NCBI GenBank assembly: GCA_052035235.1
Contig: JBPOHT010000051.1
Coordinates: 22,462 to 86,461 of the forward strand
Origin: Solimonas_A sp052035235
GTDB lineage: Bacteria; Pseudomonadota; Gammaproteobacteria; Nevskiales; Nevskiaceae
Direction: 5' to 3'
DNA: 64,000 bases
The translations under genes were made by a program, and so were the position numbers. The notes under the pieces were generated by a model. That model saw only the letters and a program-made list of their open reading frames with translations. It was not told the DNA's origin and ran no database searches. Within the stretch, counting starts at the first letter, position 1. Every line of letters starts with the position of its first letter. Positions 35,125-44,416 of this stretch are shown here, piece by piece.

Positions 35125-36569
35125 GGGGCCAGCTTTTCCTTGAGCAAGCGGTTAAGAGCGTCGGGGTTGGCCTTGCCCTGGGTCGCCTTCATGGCCTGGC
35201 CGACGAAGAAGCCGAACAGCTTGTCCTTGCCGGAGCGGTACTCGGCGAGCTGGCCGGGGTTCTTGGCCATCACGTCCTCGATGGCCTTGATGATGGCCGA
35301 CTCGTCGGTGATCTGGACCAGGCCCTTGGCCTTGATAATGGAATCGGCATCACCCTCGCCCGCCAGCATGGCCTCGAACACGTCCTTGGCGATCTTGCCG
35401 GAGATGGTCTTGTCGGCGATGCGCGCGACCAGGCCGGCCAGCATCGGCGCGGACACCGGCGACTCGCCGATCTCCTTCCCCAGCTTGTTGAGCGCGCCCA
35501 GCAGGTCGGTGATGACCCAGTTGGCGCAAGTCTTGGCGTCGCCGCCGGAGGTCTTGACCACGGCCTCGTAGTAGTCCGCCAGGGCGGCTTCGCCGGTCAG
35601 CACGGTGGCGTCGTACTTGGGCAGGCCGTACTGCTCGACGAAGCGGTTGCGCTTGGCTTCCGGCAGTTCCGGCATGGTGGCGCGGATGCGCTCGACGTCT
35701 GCCGCGCTCACCAGCACCGGCAGCAGGTCAGGGTCGGGGAAATAGCGGTAGTCGTTGGCGTTCTCCTTGCTGCGCATGGAGCGCGTCTCGCCGGTGTCCG
35801 GGTTGAACAGGCGCGTCTCCTGCACGATCTTGCCGCCGGCCTCGATGACGTCGATCTGGCGACCGATCTCGTATTCGATGGCCTTCTCGACGTAGCGGAA
35901 GGAGTTGACGTTCTTGGTCTCGGTGCGGGTGCCGAATTCCTTCTGACCACGCGGGCGCACGGAGACGTTGCAGTCGCAGCGGAAGCTGCCTTCCTGCATG
36001 TTGCCGTCGCAGATGCCCAGGTAGACCACCAGCTGGTGCAGCTTCTTGAGGTAGGCCACGGCCTCGGCCGAGGAGCGGATGTCCGGCTCGGAGACGATCT
36101 CCAGCAGCGGCGTGCCGGCGCGGTTGAGGTCGATGCCGGACTGGCCGGCGTAGGCGTCGTGCACCGACTTGCCGGCGTCTTCTTCCATGTGCGCGCGGGT
36201 GATGCCGATGCGCTTGACGGAACCGTCGGCCAGCTCGATGTCGAGATGGCCGTTGCCCACGATCGGCAGCTCGTACTGCGAGATCTGGTAGCCCTTGGGC
36301 AGGTCGGGGTAGAAGTAGTGCTTGCGCGCGAACACGCTGCGCTCGGCTACCTGCGCATCCACCGACAGGCCGAACTTGACCGCCATCTGCAGGGCGTCAT
36401 GGTTCAGCACCGGCAGCACGCCGGGGAAGCCCAGCGTGACCGGGTCGGCCTGGGTGTTGGGCGCGGCACCGTAGGCGGTGGCGGCGCCGGAGAAGATCTT
36501 GGTTTTCGTCATCAGCTGGCAGTGCACTTCCAGCCCGATGACGACTTCCCAGTTGTCGTAGTTGCTCAT
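35121..36569 (-). CDS. gatB: Asp/Glu-tRNA amidotransferase subunit B
   Basis: A 482-aa GatB that activates the misacylated Glu-tRNA-Gln or Asp-tRNA-Asn for transamidation. It starts MSNYDNWEVVIGLEVHCQL and has FSGAATAYGAAPN, GYQISQYELPIV, the cysteine-containing GSFRCDCNVSVRP and a C-terminal YqeY-like tail (GKANPDALNRLLKEKL). ATG 36569 is chosen; the frame is open far upstream only because it reads out of frame through gatA. gatA ends 5 nt before it and hslO overlaps by 4 nt. Confidence 0.97.
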   Translation of the reverse strand: MSNYDNWEVVIGLEVHCQLMTKTKIFSGAATAYGAAPNTQADPVTLGFPGVLPVLNHDALQMAVKFGLSVDAQVAERSVFARKHYFYPDLPKGYQISQYELPIVGNGHLDIELADGSVKRIGITRAHMEEDAGKSVHDAYAGQSGIDLNRAGTPLLEIVSEPDIRSSAEAVAYLKKLHQLVVYLGICDGNMQEGSFRCDCNVSVRPRGQKEFGTRTETKNVNSFRYVEKAIEYEIGRQIDVIEAGGKIVQETRLFNPDTGETRSMRSKENANDYRYFPDPDLLPVLVSAADVERIRATMPELPEAKRNRFVEQYGLPKYDATVLTGEAALADYYEAVVKTSGGDAKTCANWVITDLLGALNKLGKEIGESPVSAPMLAGLVARIADKTISGKIAKDVFEAMLAGEGDADSIIKAKGLVQITDESAIIKAIEDVMAKNPGQLAEYRSGKDKLFGFFVGQAMKATQGKANPDALNRLLKEKLAP

Positions 36570-36574
36570 GATCT

Positions 36575-38032
36575 TTACTCGAAGGCCTTGGGGCGCTGCT
36601 GGTGCCAGCCGGTGACCTGCTGGTACTGGTGGGCGACGTTCAGCAGCTTGGCCTCGTCGAAGAAATTGCCCATCAGCTGCAGGCCCACGGGCAGGCCGTC
36701 CTTGAAGCCGCAGGGCAGGCTCATGGCCGGGATGCCGGCGAGATTGGCGGCGATGGTGTAGATGTCGTTGAGGTACATCGACACCGGGTCGTCGGTCTTG
36801 GAGCCGAGCTTGAAGGCGACGTCGGTCGCCGTGGGGCCCAGGATCACGTCCACCTGCTCGAACACGCGGCGGAAGTCGTCGTAGATCAGGCGTCGGACCT
36901 TTTGCGCCTGCAGGTAGTAGGCGTCGTAGTAGCCATGGCTCAGCACGTAGGTGCCGATCATGATGCGGCGCTGCACCTCGGGGCCGAAGCCCTCGGCGCG
37001 GCTGCGGCTGTACAGGTCTTCCAGCGCGGTGACGCCCTCGGCACGGTGGCCGTAGCGCACGCCGTCGAAGCGCGCCAGGTTGGAACTGGCCTCGGCCGGG
37101 GCGACGACGTAGTAGGTCGGCACCGACAGCGGCGAGTTGGGCAGCGAGACCTCGGTGAAGGTAGCACCCAGCTTCTTGAGCTCGGCGATGGCGCCGTCGA
37201 TGCAGGCGCGCACGCCGGCGTCCAGGCCCTCGGCGAAGTATTCCTTGGGCAGGCCCACGCGCAGGCCCTGGATGGAGCGGCCCAGGGGGGCGATCAGGTC
37301 GTCCACCGGGCGGTCCAGGCTGGTGGAGTCCAGCGGGTCGAAGCCGGACATGGCCTGCAGCACCTGGGCGGCGTCCTCGGCCGAGCGGGCGACCACGCCG
37401 GCCTGGTCCAGGCTGGAGGCGAAGGCGATCATGCCGAAGCGCGACACGCGGCCGTAGGTGGGCTTGATGCCGGTGAGGTTGGTCAGGGCGGCGGGCTGGC
37501 GGATGGAGCCGCCGGTGTCGGTGGCGGTGGCCACGGGGGCCAGGCCCGCCGCGACGGCGGCCACGGAGCCGCCGGAGGAGCCGCCGGGCACGCGGGTGAG
37601 GTCCCAGGGGTTCTTCACCGGGCCGTACCAGCTGGTCTCGTTGGAGGAGCCCATGGCGAACTCGTCCATGTTCAGCTTGCCCAGCATGGGCATGCCGGCC
37701 TCGGCCTGCAGCTTCTTGACGATCGTCGCATCGTAGGGCGAGACGAACTTGTCCAGCATGCGGCTGGCGCAGGAGGTCCGCACCCCGGTCGTACAGAAAA
37801 TATCCTTCTGCCCCAATGGGATACCGGTGAGCGGGCCGCCCTCGCCACGGGCCAGGCGGACGTCCGCGGCGTCCGCGGCGTCCAGGGCCTGGTCGGCGGT
37901 CACGGTGATGTAGCTGTTGAGCTGCGGATCGAATGCCTCGATGCGCTTCAGGTAGTGCTGGGTGAGCTCGCGGGAGGAGAACTTCTTGGCCCGCAGGGCC
38001 TCGCCCAGCTGTTTGATCGACAGGGTATGCAT
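36575..38032 (-). CDS. gatA: Asp/Glu-tRNA amidotransferase subunit A
   Basis: A 485-aa amidase-signature enzyme releasing ammonia from glutamine for GatB. It has the Ser-cis-Ser-Lys machinery: Lys in PLGQKDIFCT, and the glycine/serine loop VPGGSSGGSVAAVAAGLAPVATATDTGGSIR, including the Ser nucleophile in TGGSIRQPA. It lies between gatC (37 nt upstream) and gatB. The presence of gatCAB means Gln-tRNA or Asn-tRNA is made by the indirect route, or that both routes coexist. Confidence 0.97.
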   Translation of the reverse strand: MHTLSIKQLGEALRAKKFSSRELTQHYLKRIEAFDPQLNSYITVTADQALDAADAADVRLARGEGGPLTGIPLGQKDIFCTTGVRTSCASRMLDKFVSPYDATIVKKLQAEAGMPMLGKLNMDEFAMGSSNETSWYGPVKNPWDLTRVPGGSSGGSVAAVAAGLAPVATATDTGGSIRQPAALTNLTGIKPTYGRVSRFGMIAFASSLDQAGVVARSAEDAAQVLQAMSGFDPLDSTSLDRPVDDLIAPLGRSIQGLRVGLPKEYFAEGLDAGVRACIDGAIAELKKLGATFTEVSLPNSPLSVPTYYVVAPAEASSNLARFDGVRYGHRAEGVTALEDLYSRSRAEGFGPEVQRRIMIGTYVLSHGYYDAYYLQAQKVRRLIYDDFRRVFEQVDVILGPTATDVAFKLGSKTDDPVSMYLNDIYTIAANLAGIPAMSLPCGFKDGLPVGLQLMGNFFDEAKLLNVAHQYQQVTGWHQQRPKAFE

Positions 38033-38069
38033 GGATGTCCTTCAGCGCCCGGGCAGCCCCGGGCAAAAA

Positions 38070-38357
38070 TCACTCAATGACCTTGGGCACCAGGTAGAGG
38101 CCGTCCTGCACCGCCGGGGCGATGGCCTGGAAGGCCTCGCGCTGGTCGGGCTGGCTGACCTCGTCGGCGCGCAGGCGCTGGGTCATGTCCAGGGGATGGG
38201 CCATGGGGCCCACGCCCTCGGTCTTCGCGGCCGACAGCTGGCCGACCAGCTCCAGGATGTTGGAAATCTGGCCCGCGTAGGCATCGGTTAAGGAAGGATT
38301 CAGTTCCAGGCGCGCCAGCTTGGCGACCTGCCGGATCTGCTCGGGGCTCAGGCTCAT
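38070..38357 (-). CDS. gatC: Asp/Glu-tRNA amidotransferase subunit C
   Basis: A 95-aa GatC, the stabilising belt around GatA and GatB. The sequence MSLSPEQIRQVAKLARLEL...ISNILELVGQL and the C-terminal LRADEVSQPDQREAFQAIAP...GLYLVPKVIE are family hallmarks. It is first gene of the minus-strand operon gatC-gatA-gatB-hslO-SET-kinase and divergent from mreB, with 118 nt between the starts. Confidence 0.95.
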   Translation of the reverse strand: MSLSPEQIRQVAKLARLELNPSLTDAYAGQISNILELVGQLSAAKTEGVGPMAHPLDMTQRLRADEVSQPDQREAFQAIAPAVQDGLYLVPKVIE

Positions 38358-38475
38358 TTTTTGGGTAGGAATCGTTTAAGATGTGCGGATACGCAATTCT
38401 AATGAATTGTGCCATGCGCCCGCATCGCCGGTCGCCCGCCACAACACGAATCATCACGCCCAAAAGACACTTCCG
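38358..38475. promoter_or_regulatory. Divergent promoter region gatC/mreB
   Basis: A 118-nt spacer, more AT-rich near 38360-38410, that must carry both promoters. A GCAATTCTAATGAATTGTGC inverted motif (GCAATTC/GAATTGTGC, about 38390-38410) could be an operator. The -35/-10 boxes are not clear by eye. Confidence 0.4.
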
Positions 38476-39513
38476 ATGTTCGACGCCGTTCGCCGCCTGT
38501 TCGTTAACGACCTTTCCATCGACCTGGGCACCGCCAACACGCTGGTCTACGTGCGTGACGAAGGTATCGTGCTGAACGAACCCTCGGTGGTCGCGATCCG
38601 CATGGATTCCCGCGGCGCCAAGAAGGTCGAGGCCGTGGGCATCGAGGCCAAGCAGATGCTCGGCCGCACCCCCACCAACATCACCACCGTGCGCCCGCTG
38701 CGCGACGGCGTGATCGCGGACTACACCGTCACGGAGAAGATGCTGCAGCACTTCATCCGCAAGGTCACCAAGGGCCGCATGGCGCGCCCGCTGACCCGCG
38801 TGGTGGTCTGCGTGCCCTACGGCTCCACCCAGGTGGAACGCCGCGCCATCCGTGAGTCGGTCGAGAACGCCGGCGCGCGCAAGGTCTGGGTCATCGAAGA
38901 GCCGATCGCCGCCGCCCTGGGCGCCGGCATCCCCATCGGCGAGGCCCGCGGCTCGATGGTGGTGGACATCGGTGGCGGCACCTCCGAGGTGGCCGTTATC
39001 TCGCTCAACGGCATCGTCTACGCCGAGTCGGTCCGCATCGGCGGCGACAAGTTCGACGAGGCCATCGTTTCCTACGTGCGCCGCCAGTACAACATGCTGA
39101 TCGGCGAGGCCACGGCCGAGCGCATCAAGATCCAGATCGGCACCGCCTTCCCGGGCCATGAAGTGCAGGAAATCGACGTCGTGGGCCGCCACCTGGCCGC
39201 CGGCGTGCCGCGCAACTTCACGATGAACTCCAACGAGATCCTCGACGCCCTGCAGGAACCGCTGTCCGGCATCGTCAAGGCCGTGAAGCAGGCCCTGGAG
39301 CGCACCCCGCCGGAACTGGGTTCCGACGTGGCCGAGCGCGGTATCGTGCTGACCGGCGGCGGCGCCCTGCTGCGCGACCTGGACAAGCTGATCTCCGAGG
39401 AAACCGGCCTGCCGGTGATCATCGCCGACGACCCCCTGACCTGCGTCGCCCGCGGCGGCGGCATGGTGCTGGACATGCTGGATCGCCAGGGCGATTTCTA
39501 CAGCCTGGATTGA
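38476..39513 (+). CDS. mreB: Rod-shape-determining actin homologue MreB
   Basis: A 345-aa actin-fold ATPase forming membrane-bound filaments that direct lateral wall synthesis. It has phosphate-1 motif LSIDLGTANTLVYV, the phosphate-2 region MVVDIGGGTSEVAVIS and the adenosine motif GIVLTGGGALLRDLD, and the N-terminal MFDAVRRLF amphipathic segment. ATG 38476 is chosen as the conserved start. It leads mreBCD-mrdA-rodA, but a 169-nt spacer with a 13-bp hairpin separates it from mreC, which fits higher expression of mreB. Confidence 0.98.
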   Translation: MFDAVRRLFVNDLSIDLGTANTLVYVRDEGIVLNEPSVVAIRMDSRGAKKVEAVGIEAKQMLGRTPTNITTVRPLRDGVIADYTVTEKMLQHFIRKVTKGRMARPLTRVVVCVPYGSTQVERRAIRESVENAGARKVWVIEEPIAAALGAGIPIGEARGSMVVDIGGGTSEVAVISLNGIVYAESVRIGGDKFDEAIVSYVRRQYNMLIGEATAERIKIQIGTAFPGHEVQEIDVVGRHLAAGVPRNFTMNSNEILDALQEPLSGIVKAVKQALERTPPELGSDVAERGIVLTGGGALLRDLDKLISEETGLPVIIADDPLTCVARGGGMVLDMLDRQGDFYSLD

Positions 39514-39523
39514 TGCGGCTGCG

Positions 39524-39559
39524 GGCCTGGGCCGGGCAGCGTCAGCCCCGGCCCAGGCC
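39524..39559 (+). promoter_or_regulatory. Hairpin in the mreB-mreC spacer
   Basis: A perfect 13-bp GC-rich stem GGCCTGGGCCGGG/CCCGGCCCAGGCC with a 10-nt loop, 11 nt after the mreB stop and without a T tract. A smaller GGAGGG/CCCTCC hairpin follows near 39583. Partial termination or mRNA processing between mreB and mreC is likely. TTGACA at 39655-39660 could be a weak -35 for mreC, but no good -10 follows. Confidence 0.6.
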
Positions 39560-39682
39560 TCTCGAAACAAAGTCCTGAACCCGGAGGGTGTTGCCGCCCT
39601 CCAACGGTCGTTGCACCCCAGGGGCATCAGGACTATGCTGCGCGTGATGATTCATTGACATTTCTTACCAAACGCGCGCAAC

Positions 39683-40810
39683 TTGAACACGACCCTGTAC
39701 GACAGCAACCACCGTCGTCCCCTGTTTCCAAGGGGACCGGGCGTGGGTCTGCGGGCGTTCTTCCTGATGCTGTGCGCCATCGGCCTGATGGTCAACGATT
39801 ACCGCGGTGAAGGCCTGCAGTCGACCCGCGGCACGATCGAGTGGCTGCTGACGCCGGTGGTCTGGCTGGCCTCGGTGCCGTCCCGCATGCTGCTGGCGGC
39901 CGGTGACATCGACACCCGCGGCTCGCTGGAGCGCGAGAACGCCGAGCTGGTGCAGAAGCAGCTGGTGCTGGAATCGCGCCTGCAGAAGCTCGAGGCCCTG
40001 GAGGCCGAGAATCTGCGCATCCGTGAGCTGCTGTCCTCGGCCAGCCAGCTCAAGGAGCGCGTGATGATCGCCGAGATCGTCAGCGTCAACCAGGACCCCT
40101 ACCGCCACCAGATCACCCTCGACAAGGGCGAGCGCCAGGGCGTGTACCGCGGCCAGGCCCTGGTCGATGCGCACGGCATCATGGGCCAGGTGACGGAGCT
40201 GGCGCCGGGCAGCTCCAAGGCCCTGCTGATCACCGATCCCGACCACGGCATCCCGGTGGAGATCAACCGCAGCGGCCTGCAGACCATCGCGGTGGGCCGC
40301 GGCGACGGCAAGGGCCTGCGCCTGCCCTTCCTGCCCAGCAATGTCGATATCCGCGTGGGCGACCTGCTGGTGTCCTCGGCCCTGGGGGGGCGCTTCCCCT
40401 CCGGCTACCCGGTGGGCCAGGTCTACGAGGTCAAGCACGTGGCCGGCGAGCACTTCATGGAAGCCTATGCCTACCCGGCGGCCAAGCTGAACCAGGGCCG
40501 CCAGACCCTGCTGGTCTGGGTGGAGGCAACCGGGACCGGCGCCGCCACTCCGGCCCGCGTGGCGCCCATCGCGCCCGCCGAGCCGGCGCCGGTTCAGGCG
40601 CCCGCTCCGGCGGCTGCAGCCGGCACTGCCACACCGGCGGCCGCACCGGCCACGGCAGCTCCTGCCACCGCCCAGCCGGCGACACCGCCGCCCTCGGCCC
40701 GCCCTGGCGCCCCGGCACCGCCTACTGCTGCGGCTCCCGCCGTGGCGCCGCGTCCTGCGCCCCAGCCGGCACCGCCGCCGGCGCCGGCCACCCCGGGCGC
40801 CGCCCGATGA
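39683..40810 (+). CDS. mreC: Rod-shape-determining protein MreC
   Basis: A 375-aa bitopic protein: one membrane helix (about residues 22-40), a coiled coil (about 80-118; LERENAELVQKQLVLESRLQ), a beta-domain with ITLDKGERQGVYRGQALVD and the PSNVDIRVGDLLVSSALGGRFPSGYPVG motif, then an unusual Ala/Pro-rich tail of nearly 100 residues (about 280-375). MreC links MreB to PBP2 in the periplasm. Translation starts at TTG with only a weak ribosome-binding site. It overlaps mreD by 4 nt. Confidence 0.95.
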   Translation: MNTTLYDSNHRRPLFPRGPGVGLRAFFLMLCAIGLMVNDYRGEGLQSTRGTIEWLLTPVVWLASVPSRMLLAAGDIDTRGSLERENAELVQKQLVLESRLQKLEALEAENLRIRELLSSASQLKERVMIAEIVSVNQDPYRHQITLDKGERQGVYRGQALVDAHGIMGQVTELAPGSSKALLITDPDHGIPVEINRSGLQTIAVGRGDGKGLRLPFLPSNVDIRVGDLLVSSALGGRFPSGYPVGQVYEVKHVAGEHFMEAYAYPAAKLNQGRQTLLVWVEATGTGAATPARVAPIAPAEPAPVQAPAPAAAAGTATPAAAPATAAPATAQPATPPPSARPGAPAPPTAAAPAVAPRPAPQPAPPPAPATPGAAR

Positions 40811-41286
40811 CGCGCCTGCTCAACGCAGGCTTCCTGATCAGCCTGCTGCTGGCCCTGGTGCTGCAGATGGTGGTGCTGCCGGACTGGCTGGCGGCCGCGC
40901 GGCCGCTGTGGATTCCGCTGGTGCTGTCGTACTGGGCGCTGCGCGAGCCGCGTGTACCGGTGCTGCTGCCGGCCTTCCTGATCGGCCTATGTTGCGATGT
41001 GCTGTTCGGCAGCGTGCTCGGACAGCATGCGCTGGGCTTTGTGCTGGTCACCTACCTGGTGGCCCGCCTGCGCGCCTTCTTCGTGTTGTTCCCGCTGTGG
41101 CAGGCCACGCTGGCGCTGATCCCGGCCTGGGCGGCCTATGCCTTCCTGATGTTCTGGATCGACGGCCTGACCCAGCACCGCGGCGACGACTGGCTGCGCT
41201 GGCTGCCGGTGATCTCGACCTCGCTGTTCTGGCCGCTGGTCTACACCATCATGGAGCTCATCCGGCAGCCGCCGGAAGAGGAGTGA
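40807..41286 (+). CDS. mreD: Rod-shape-determining protein MreD
   Basis: A 159-aa integral membrane protein with about five or six helices and the conserved VLSYWALREPRVPVLLPAFLIGLCCDVLFGSVLGQHAL region, as in MreD. It is a partner of MreC in the elongasome. The start overlaps the mreC stop (ATGA) and mrdA begins 7 nt after its stop. Confidence 0.95.
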   Translation: MTRLLNAGFLISLLLALVLQMVVLPDWLAAARPLWIPLVLSYWALREPRVPVLLPAFLIGLCCDVLFGSVLGQHALGFVLVTYLVARLRAFFVLFPLWQATLALIPAWAAYAFLMFWIDGLTQHRGDDWLRWLPVISTSLFWPLVYTIMELIRQPPEEE

Positions 41287-41293
41287 GTGCCCC

Positions 41294-43234
41294 ATGGCCC
41301 TCGGCTCCATCAAGAACCTGCACCGTGAACGCGAGGCCTTCCTGGCCCGGGCGCTGTTCGGCACGTTCTTCTGCCTGGTCCTGACCGGCATCCTGACCGC
41401 ACGCCTGTTCGACCTGCAGGTGCTGCAGAGCGCGTACTTCCAGTCGCGCGCCAACGACAATCGCATGCGCGTGATGCCGGTGGCGCCGGTGCGTGGCCTG
41501 ATCTACGACCGCCATGGCGCCCTGCTGGCGCAGAACAAGCCGGCCTTCATGCTGGAGGTGGTGCCGGAGCAGGTGAAGGAGATGGACGCGCTGCTCGAGC
41601 GCCTGTCCAGCGTGGTCCAGCTCACCGAGCAGGATATCGCCCGCTTCAAGGACCGGGTGCGCAAGACGCCGCGCTACCGCCCGGTGCCGCTGCGCAACAA
41701 CCTGACGATGGAGGAGCTGGCGCGCTACGAGCTGGACCGCTACGACTTCCGCGGCGTCGACGTCTCCGCCGGCCTGACGCGCAACTACCCGCTGGGCGCC
41801 TCCGGGGCGCACATCATCGGCTACGTCGGCGGCATCAGCGAGAAGGAACTCTCGGAAGCCCCGGAGAACACCTACGAGGGCCTGTCGCTGGTCGGCAAGA
41901 CCGGCGTGGAGAAGAGCCACGAGGACACCCTGCGCGGCAAGTCGGGCGCCAAGATCATCGAGGCCAATGCCTATGGCCGGCCGCTGCGCGAGCTGGACTA
42001 CCGCCGCGGCTACCCGGGCCGCAACCTGTACCTGAGCATCGACTCGAAGGTGCAGCTGGTCGCCGAGCAGGCGCTGGGCGAGCTCGACGGCGCGGTGGTG
42101 GCGATCGACCCGCGCTCCGGCGAGGTGGTGGCGCTGGTCAGCAAGCCCGGCTTCGACCCGCACCTGTTCATCGAGGGGATCGACGCCAAGACCTACAAGG
42201 CGCTGTCCAGTGACCCGAAGCGTCCGCTGTTCAACCGTGCGCTGCAGGGCACCTATCCGCCCGGCTCGACGGTGAAGCCGGCGATGGCGATGGCGGGCCT
42301 GGAGTACGGCGTGGTGACGCCGGAGGACGGGGTCTACTGTCGTGGCGAGATGACCCTGCCCGGCTCCAGCCGCAAGTACCGCTGCCACAAGCGCAGCGGC
42401 CACGGCTTCCAGGACATGGTCGGCGGCGTGATGCGCTCCTGCGACATCTATTTCTACGAGCTGGCGATCAAGCTGGGCATCGATCGCATGCACGATTCGA
42501 TGTCGCGCCTGGGCCTGGGCCACAAGACCGAGGTGGACCTGCCGCTGGAGAATGCCGGCCTGTTCCCGTCGCGCGAGTGGAAGCTGCGCCGGCGCAAGGA
42601 ACAGTGGTATCCGGGCGAGACCCTGAGTGTCGGCATCGGCCAGGGCTACACCCTGACCACGCCGCTGCAGCTGGCGCAGATGACGGCGCGCATCGCCATG
42701 CGCGGCAAGGGCTTCAAGCCGCACGTGGTCTACGCCACGCAGGACGCGATCACGCGCGAGGTCACCCGCGTGCCGCCGGAGCCGCTGGAGGTCATCGAGC
42801 TGAAGGACAACCACAACTGGCAGCGCGTGATCGACGCGATGGTGGACGTGGCCCACGCCCCCGGCGGCACGGCCACGCGCATCGGCCGTGATTCGCCTTA
42901 CCGCATCGCCGCCAAGACCGGCACCGCGCAGGTGGCGTCGATGCGGCAGGACGAGAAGAAGGCGCGCTCGCTGGAGTCCACGCCCCTGCACCTGCGCGAC
43001 CATGCGTTGTTCGTGGCGTTTGCCCCGGCCGAGGATCCCAAGATCGCGGTGGCGGTGATCGCCGAGCATGCCGGACACGGCGGCGCGGTGGCGGCGCCGA
43101 TCGGGCGCCAGGTGATGGACATGTACCTGCTGGGAGAGGTGCGCTACAACCCCGGTGCGCCGGCGCCCGCCACGTCCGTGGCCCCTGCGGCAGCGGCCGG
43201 CGGGCACGTCCACTCCGAGGACCTGGAGGACTGA
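41294..43234 (+). CDS. mrdA: Penicillin-binding protein 2 (elongasome transpeptidase)
   Basis: A 646-aa class B PBP that cross-links lateral-wall peptidoglycan. It has an N-terminal membrane helix (about 20-42), dimerisation domain starting RVMPVAPVRGLIYDRHGALLA, and transpeptidase motifs SxxK at Ser325 (GSTVK), SxD in RSCDIYFYE, and KTGTAQ at 541. A short Ala/Pro tail with HVHSEDLED ends the protein. It is followed by rodA after 27 nt, the usual glycosyltransferase partner. Confidence 0.97.
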   Translation: MALGSIKNLHREREAFLARALFGTFFCLVLTGILTARLFDLQVLQSAYFQSRANDNRMRVMPVAPVRGLIYDRHGALLAQNKPAFMLEVVPEQVKEMDALLERLSSVVQLTEQDIARFKDRVRKTPRYRPVPLRNNLTMEELARYELDRYDFRGVDVSAGLTRNYPLGASGAHIIGYVGGISEKELSEAPENTYEGLSLVGKTGVEKSHEDTLRGKSGAKIIEANAYGRPLRELDYRRGYPGRNLYLSIDSKVQLVAEQALGELDGAVVAIDPRSGEVVALVSKPGFDPHLFIEGIDAKTYKALSSDPKRPLFNRALQGTYPPGSTVKPAMAMAGLEYGVVTPEDGVYCRGEMTLPGSSRKYRCHKRSGHGFQDMVGGVMRSCDIYFYELAIKLGIDRMHDSMSRLGLGHKTEVDLPLENAGLFPSREWKLRRRKEQWYPGETLSVGIGQGYTLTTPLQLAQMTARIAMRGKGFKPHVVYATQDAITREVTRVPPEPLEVIELKDNHNWQRVIDAMVDVAHAPGGTATRIGRDSPYRIAAKTGTAQVASMRQDEKKARSLESTPLHLRDHALFVAFAPAEDPKIAVAVIAEHAGHGGAVAAPIGRQVMDMYLLGEVRYNPGAPAPATSVAPAAAAGGHVHSEDLED

Positions 43235-43261
43235 CATGACCGACGGATTCGGAGCCGCTCC

Positions 43262-44407
43262 ATGATCACCGAAGTCATCTACCGCGTGCGCCGCGGTGGC
43301 CCCGACAAGCCCGAGCCGGGCATGGCCGACCTGCTGGAAAGCTGGCACATCGACATGTGGCTGCTGCTGCTGCTCACCGCGGTCGCGGGTGCCGGCATGT
43401 TCGTGATCTATTCCGCCTCCGGTCACTCGATCCCGGCGGTGGTGAACCAGGCCGAGCGCTTCCTGCTGGGGCTGTTCGTGATGGCCGTCGTGGCGCAGGC
43501 GCCGCCCGAGTTCTACCGCATGATGGCGCCCTGGCTCTACGGCCTGACGCTGCTGCTGCTGCTGCTGGTGGATGTGATCGGCGACCATGCGATGGGCGCG
43601 CAGCGCTGGCTGGACCTGGGCTTCATCCGTTTCCAGCCCTCGGAGCTGATGAAGCTGGCGATGCCGATGACCCTGGCCGCGTTCCTGCACCACCGCCGCC
43701 TGCCGCCACGCCCCCTGACCCTGCTGGGCGCGCTGGTGATCCTGGGCGTGCCGACGGTGCTGATCATGATCCAGCCGGACCTCGGCACCTCGATGCTGGT
43801 GATCGCGGCCGGTGGTTTCACGCTGTTCTTCGCCGGGCTGCAGTGGCGCTGGATCCTGGGCGCGCTGGCCGCGGTGGGCGCCGCCGCGCCGATCCTGTGG
43901 GAGCGCCTGCACGACTATCAGCGCAAGCGCATCCTGACGCTGCTGGACCCGGAGAGCGATCCGCTGGGCGCCGGCTACCACATCACGCAGTCCAAGATCG
44001 CGATCGGCTCCGGCGGGCTGTTCGGCAAGGGCTGGCTCGAGGGCACGCAGGCCAAGCTCGACTTCCTGCCCGAGGCGCACACCGACTTCATCTTCGCCGT
44101 GTTCGCCGAGGAGCTGGGCATGATCTCGGTGATGGTGCTGCTGGGGGTGTACCTGTGCATCGTCGGGCGCTGCCTGTGGATCGCGGTACGCGCCCAGGAC
44201 AGCTTCCAGCGCCTGCTCGCCGGCGCGCTGGGCATGACCTTCTTCATCTACGTCTTCATCAACATCGGCATGGTCATCGGCCTGCTGCCGGTAGTGGGCG
44301 TACCCCTGCCGCTGTTCAGCTTCGGCGGCACCTCCATGGTGAGCCTGCTGGCGGGCTTCGGTATGCTCATGTCCATCCATACACACAGAAAGCTGCTCGC
44401 CAACTAA
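43262..44407 (+). CDS. rodA: Peptidoglycan glycosyltransferase RodA
   Basis: A 381-aa SEDS-family protein with about ten membrane helices that polymerises lipid II in the elongasome. It carries GAQRWLDLGFIRFQPSELMKLAMP, the TLLDPESDPLGAGYHITQSKIAIGSGG loop, the conserved Asp-containing FLPEAHTDFIFAVFAEELG and the PLPLFSFGGTSMV motif. The start lies 27 nt after mrdA, and mltB follows by 9 nt. Confidence 0.97.
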   Translation: MITEVIYRVRRGGPDKPEPGMADLLESWHIDMWLLLLLTAVAGAGMFVIYSASGHSIPAVVNQAERFLLGLFVMAVVAQAPPEFYRMMAPWLYGLTLLLLLLVDVIGDHAMGAQRWLDLGFIRFQPSELMKLAMPMTLAAFLHHRRLPPRPLTLLGALVILGVPTVLIMIQPDLGTSMLVIAAGGFTLFFAGLQWRWILGALAAVGAAAPILWERLHDYQRKRILTLLDPESDPLGAGYHITQSKIAIGSGGLFGKGWLEGTQAKLDFLPEAHTDFIFAVFAEELGMISVMVLLGVYLCIVGRCLWIAVRAQDSFQRLLAGALGMTFFIYVFINIGMVIGLLPVVGVPLPLFSFGGTSMVSLLAGFGMLMSIHTHRKLLAN

Positions 44408-44416
44408 AGGACCTGC

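Noticed and set aside
36570..38066. Long open frame running out of phase across gatA and continuous with gatB
   Set aside because: The segment is a GC-rich shadow: it has no family similarity, and gatA in the other frame is unmistakable. Only the part from 36569 downward is gatB.
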